Assembly: GCA_027627225.1 (NCBI GenBank)
Contig: CM051027.1
Span: 44,633,618-44,697,617, forward strand
Direction: 5' to 3'
DNA from: Congeria kusceri
Lineage: Eukaryota; Mollusca; Bivalvia; Myida; Dreissenidae
DNA: 64,000 nucleotides
The translations under genes were made by a program, and so were the position numbers. The first letter of the stretch is position 1; each line of letters begins with the position of its first letter. This document shows, in pieces, positions 59,842-64,000 of this stretch. Under the pieces are notes generated by a model that was given only the letters and a program-made list of their open reading frames with translations, made no database searches and was not told the origin of the DNA.

Positions 59842-60235
59842 TGTGACGAATTTACCCATCCAAGACTCCAAGTCACTTTTCATAGGTTCCATACCCAGGG
59901 TACGGAGTCATATAGTAATAAACACCATACAGGCCTGTGTACCAGACCCGGAGTATTATATAGTGTTTCATAACAAAGACTCGGGGTCAATACATTGTTC
60001 CAGACCACTCTCAGGATATCACAGCAGACTCGAAGTCATGCTCGGGGTCATTGTCTAATAATAGTAGTTAATTCTATTTAATTTACTGTTCCGAACCAAT
60101 CATTTGTCTACAATAAGCTAATCTAAAGCAAGGTAGCTTGAGGAAAATTATATATACATATTAGTTATATTGTTTGTTGTATTGTTTAATTCTGTGCGCC
60201 ATACTTGCAACCCGAAGCTCGGGCAAAACGTTACA
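59842..60235 (+). repeat. Left LTR, internally deleted
   Basis: 394 bp, against 784 bp for the right LTR. It matches the right LTR at the first ~21 bp and again from AAGACTCCAAGTCACTTTTC to the end. The ~390 bp between, which in the right LTR contain the promoter-like part (GGTAGTATAAAAGCGTGAGC), are missing. Confidence 0.9.
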
Positions 60236-60305
60236 AAATTGGTGGCAGCGTCGGTGGGATAGCAGGACAACATACCGTTATCCCTTACTCACAACAGCAG
60301 CAACT

Positions 60306-61399
60306 ATGGCTTCAGGGACGACCCGAGATCGAGAGCTCGAGGCAGTGTATGCTGAGCTAGACCGCCTAAGGTTACAAAATCAAAGGCTGAGACTGGAGAA
60401 TGAAATATCAGAACTTCAGCGGGAGCCGAATTATATGGACACCGAGTCCATAGACCACAGAAGACAATCCCGAGGTTCTGGCATTAAACAAGGAACTCCA
60501 AGCACCTGTACATCGGAACCTGACAAAACAGCAGACCTGAAGTATGGTGAGGATACCCCACCATGTGTGACCAAAAGAAGGGGCATATCGAGACCCGAAG
60601 TAGATACCCTGAACAAGACCCAACACACAACATTGATGAGACCGGCGACGTATGACGGTTCATGGTCCTGGTCAGATTATAAAGCACATTTTGATGCATG
60701 TGCAGAACTAAATAGATGGACAGATAAAGAGAAGGGACTGTATCTTGCTGTATCATTGAGAGGTCAGGCCCAGAGTGTATTTGGGAATCTGTCTATATAC
60801 TCACATGACTACACAGAACTTGTGAAAGCTCTACAAGAGAGGTTTCTTCCGCCTAATCAGACGGAATTATCCCGGGTGCAGCTACGTGAACGCAAGCAGC
60901 GAGCATCTGAGAATTTGTCAGAACTTGCGCAGGATATCCGAAGACTGACAAATTTAGCATATCCTACTGCCCCAGTAGATGTTAAGGAGACCCTTGAAAA
61001 GGAGCAGTTCCTTGATTCACTACACAGTGCAGAGCTAAGGATACATACCAAGCAGTCTAGACCTTGAGTCTGAATGACGCTGTGAGTAAAGCGGTTGAAA
61101 TGGACGCCTACTTCAAGGCTGAACAAAAGCATTGTGACACAATTAAGGTACTGGCAACAAGTGCTCATGAAGCCAATGCCCAGGACGGAGAGCAGAATGA
61201 TTTGCAATTGCTGAAGTCTGCTGTACTACAGTTACAAAACGAATTTCGTGACTGGAAACGACAAGGACACAACGCACAGAAGTCGTATCAGCCTAGAAAC
61301 ATTGGCGAAGGTAGACAGCAGAATAGATACCGACCACCTAGATTGGATCCGAGACAAAGAACGTTCACAGGCAACGTAATAACCATAGGTCCAATATGA
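60306..61399 (+). pseudogene. Gypsy-like gag, frameshifted
   Basis: Starts MASGTTRDRELEAVYAELDR followed by a leucine/arginine-rich coiled coil (first ~60 residues). A gag capsid-type core follows: YDGSWSWSDYKAHFDACAEL, WTDKEKGLYLAVSLRGQAQ, LVKALQERFLPP, ENLSELAQDIRRL. The frame closes at 61067 and continues one base shifted from 61064 (SLNDAVSKAVEMDAYFKAE) to 61399, ending in an Arg/Gln-rich tail. No CCHC knuckle is seen. An upstream in-frame extension to 60174 lies in the LTR and is not expected to be coding. Confidence 0.8.
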
Positions 61400-61489
61400 A
61401 AGACACTCATCGAAAGGATCGAGGCGCAGGCGAAAAGAGTGGTGAGGTCAAGACCTCCTCTTGCATTTGGCCTGATTATTCGTAAAGGC

Positions 61490-61840
61490 ACAGATAAATG
61501 GATACAATGTTAGCTGCCTGATTGACACGGGGGCTACATTTTCTCTGATGTCGTCAGAAACATGGAGTTCAACCCGTGCCAATGCCACAGACCTCAAACA
61601 TTGTGAAAAAAATATTATATCGGCATCTGGGACGGCGTTCTCAGTCAGAGGTCAAGCAACAGTAAATTTGATCATTCATTAAAGAAAGTATCGGATACGC
61701 GTGATCGTTGTGGACATGGGTGAAGATGTTATCTTGGCGCTTGATTTCTTTAAAAAGTACGAGTGTCAAATAGACTTTGAGTCTAAACTAATTACTATCC
61801 AAGGAAATACTTGTACACTACAAGCCATGAAATATTAAGA
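61490..61840 (+). pseudogene. Gypsy-like aspartic protease remnant
   Basis: Contains the active-site motif LIDTGAT (about 61519-61539) preceded by VSC, and about 60 codons later, after a stop and frame change, VILALDFFKKYECQIDFE, the usual C-terminal motif of retroelement proteases. It ends with TAA around 61838, where the reverse transcriptase should begin. Confidence 0.75.
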
Positions 61841-62602
61841 TGGTGTCGAGTTCTGGTCCGAGAGAGGTTCTCTAAACAACAGACACAATGTGAAAACCAC
61901 AAGCGAAAAGTATGTGAAGTGTGTGACAAAAGCTACAAAAAGGCTAAATACCTCCGCATACACCGTAAGAAAACCGGTCATTACCAATCTAAGCTTAAGG
62001 CAGAAGAACGCAAAAGCCACACAGTCGTTACTACAGATGATCTGAATACGCCAAAGGAACGCGATTTTGAGCCGAGGAGGCCAATTCAGAGACGTAAGGC
62101 ACCAGCCCAGGTGCGAGTGGCAGGAACGAGAACGACAGTCACAGAGACTAGTGGTATAGGTACTGATGCTCACAATCAAGACGCGTGGTCGAAGGTAGAG
62201 GAGAGTGATGTTCATTCAAAAGTGTATGATGACATCGATGTGAAATCATCAAATGGTGAACATTTAAATAAGGATAGCAGTGTTCAGGTTGGGATGACAG
62301 AGATGTTACAGAAGCAAGATAGATGTACGCAGAATGTCATAGACACTGATGAGAAAGAGTCTCAGACACAGAAAATGGAAGAGAATACAGTTGTTTATAA
62401 CGTGATGACGAATGACTGTCCTTGTAGACAACTGTACAAATGCCAATTGTGCGGTATTTACTTTGAAGATATGACGATGCAATGTATTCGCCAGAGTTGA
62501 TATACATTTGGACAGCCATGGAAATGCAATATTTGTCAACATGTGTTCAATGACATAAAGTCATTTTTTGTTCACACCACTTTGGAGCATGAAGCCAATA
62601 AT
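61811..62602 (+). pseudogene. Zinc-finger ORF at the 3' end of the LTR element
   Basis: Open for 229 codons (to 62500), then in the same frame after a TGA to 62602. It has a first C2H2 finger CEVCDKSYKKAKYLRIHRKK (then TGH), a long polar linker, CQLCGIYFED, and after the TGA CNICQHVFNDIKSFFVHTTL (then EH). Basic and acidic stretches suggest a nucleic-acid-binding protein. It probably corresponds to the region downstream of integrase in the parent element, now joined close to protease by the deletion. Its role is unknown. Confidence 0.6.
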
Positions 62603-62807
62603 TAGTTCACAGTGGGAGATTTTGATGTCCATCTGGTGCTTTACTTGTGGATAAATATATTTCACTTAGATAAGTGTGTTCGATATGTGTTTCATACATA
62701 GGTCTTGTGTTAATACCAAATGAGAAATTTTACATATTTGAACTTGAGGTGTGTTTCGTCTCCGGAAATATTGTTAAGCGGGACGCTTAAATCGGAGGCG
62801 TGGGTAA

Positions 62808-63591
62808 TGTGACGAATTTACCCATCCAAATGATCTATATTACACACAGTCACTGATTGCGCCTAAGGGCAAATATTTCTCAAGAAAGTCATGTGTGGAC
62901 AGTCGCATGCGTTAGGTAATAAAGCCCGTGTTTATTACGCATGAGTAATTAGGTAGTTAAGTTACCCGGATGTGCGGGTAGTATAAAAGCGTGAGCGTTC
63001 GTAAATTCTAGCAGATCTGCTCCCGTTTTCGCCAAGTTAACATCGACAGTAATATAGAAGGTTATTAAAATTATGTTATTGATTCAAGACTAGGGACTTT
63101 GGGCGCTCTGAGGCTGGCAATCCTCTTCTTGCGACATATGGGCCATGTTAGCAGGAATCCTACCCCTCAATACCTCGGGTCGCTAGTACATTGATAATAT
63201 AAAAGTTCCATACCTCCGTACCAAGACTCCAAGTCACTTTTCATAGGTTCCATACCCAGTGTACGGAGTCATATAGTAATAAACACCATACAGGCCTGTG
63301 TACCAGACCCGGAGTATTATATAGTGTTTCATAACAAAGACTCGGGGTCAATACATTGTTCCAGACCACTCTCGGGATATCACAGCAGACTCGAAGTCAT
63401 GCTCGGGGTCATTGTATAATAATAGTAGTTAATTCTATTTAATTAACTGTTCCATACAAATCATTTGTCTACAATAAGCTAATCATAAAGCAAGGTAGCT
63501 TGAAGAAAATTATATATTAGTTATATTGTTTGTTGTATTGTTCAATTGTGTGCGCCATACTTTAAACCCGAAGCTCGGGCGAAACGTTACA
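62808..63591 (+). repeat. Right LTR, full length
   Basis: 784 bp, TG…CA ends. A TATAAAAG box is at about 62981-62988, typical of the LTR core promoter. The 3' 370 bp are nearly identical to the left LTR. Confidence 0.9.
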
Positions 63592-64000
63592 TTTTTATTA
63601 GCTGAGTAACTATTTTCACAATTCTTGCAAGCTATACGCAGGAAAGATATTTTCACACAGAAACAACAACAAATAATTACACGCACAAACACAAATATTT
63701 ATACATACAATAATGTACACATATATAACAAATGAAAAAGGGTTAGGTTAACATATTATATCTTATATAAACATATTAACACATTGTTGTCATACGATAA
63801 CAGTGTTAATTTTATACAATCTATATTCGAAACTTGTTACAAATCCGTAGTGTGTGACATTAGTGTAGAGTAATTAGAAAGAGTGAGGAGATATCGTGGC
63901 ATTATAAAATAGTTTGCTTACGCCTAAGGGCTTCATTAATATATTTACTTAACTTCATTATGTCTTGCTTGTTTTCCATTTTCATTAGTAATACCAGTTT
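63592..64000. other. Intergenic, nothing supported
   Basis: AT-rich flank right of the LTR element with no recognised gene or repeat. Confidence 0.5.

Larger units (their letters stand above)
59842..63591 (+). mobile_element. Ty3/Gypsy-like LTR retrotransposon, large pol deletion
   Basis: Two LTRs in direct orientation start TGTGACGAATTTACCCATCC and end CGTTACA. The 2.57-kb interior holds, in order, a primer-binding-site candidate (TGGTGGCAGCG at 60240), gag (60306-61399, one frameshift), aspartic protease remains (61500-61830) and a zinc-finger ORF (61811-62600), then a purine-rich tract (GGAGGCGTGGG) directly before the right LTR. Reverse transcriptase, RNase H and integrase are absent, so the copy cannot move on its own. 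No clear target-site duplication (ATTTA left, TTTTT right). Confidence 0.85.

Overview
This is eukaryotic nuclear DNA, most likely from a bivalve mollusc. It is AT-rich and intron-rich, exons are short with canonical GT/AG borders, and the repeat load is of molluscan type: Tx1/L1-like and CR1/Jockey-like LINEs, a Ty3/Gypsy element, families with CCCCC-hairpin ends and GACGGACGGAC tails, and tRNA-derived short repeats. There are no bacterial-style operons. Species and family names are my recognition from sequence patterns; no search was run.

Layout. (1) 1-5.4 kb: the clearest real genes, a head-to-head pair of secreted two-domain Kazal-type protease inhibitor genes. Gene A (minus) runs off the left edge; gene B (plus) is complete with four exons and a poly(A) signal. 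The exon 3/intron 3 junction has been tandemly amplified in both: about 39 copies of 43 bp in A and 2 copies of 56 bp in B. (2) 5.4-20 kb: mostly unannotatable AT-rich DNA with a truncated Tx1/L1-like LINE, a possible signal-peptide exon, a tRNA-like relic and an old pair of ~1 kb duplicates. (3) 20.5-29.2 kb, minus: a multi-exon reading frame with zinc-finger-like motifs and a C-terminal Myb/SANT-like segment. It is broken by at least four lesions and interrupted by several inserted repeats. Its first recognisable exon lies in a local tandem duplication (28.8-29.9 kb). (4) 30.6-32.3 kb: nested inverted-repeat elements. (5) 33.6-39.0 kb: a composite mobile element whose 2,023-bp segment X occurs on both sides of a 1,293-bp segment Y. 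X+Y (3,316 bp) carries a Mutator-like transposase gene and an HNH/His-Me finger endonuclease gene. The whole insert lies between perfect 27-bp direct repeats. (6) 40.3-45 kb: a decayed CR1/Jockey-like LINE with ORF1 and ORF2 remains. (7) 45.3-53.3 kb: microsatellite-rich DNA dominated by a GGT-rich degenerate array interrupted by a 1.2-kb terminal-inverted-repeat element. (8) 54.4-56.4 kb: a second Tx1/L1-like LINE, minus strand. (9) 58-59.2 kb: a pogo-like transposase scrap and a GC-rich fold-back built from 21-bp units. (10) 59.8-63.6 kb: an LTR retrotransposon with gag and protease remains, no reverse transcriptase or integrase, and a zinc-finger ORF.

The most unusual items are the repeated splice-junction array of the Kazal pair and the X-Y-X transposase/HNH element, whose circular-permutation geometry suggests integration from a circular or tandem form. 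Exon models were built by eye from splice signals and codon phase, so boundaries need RNA support.
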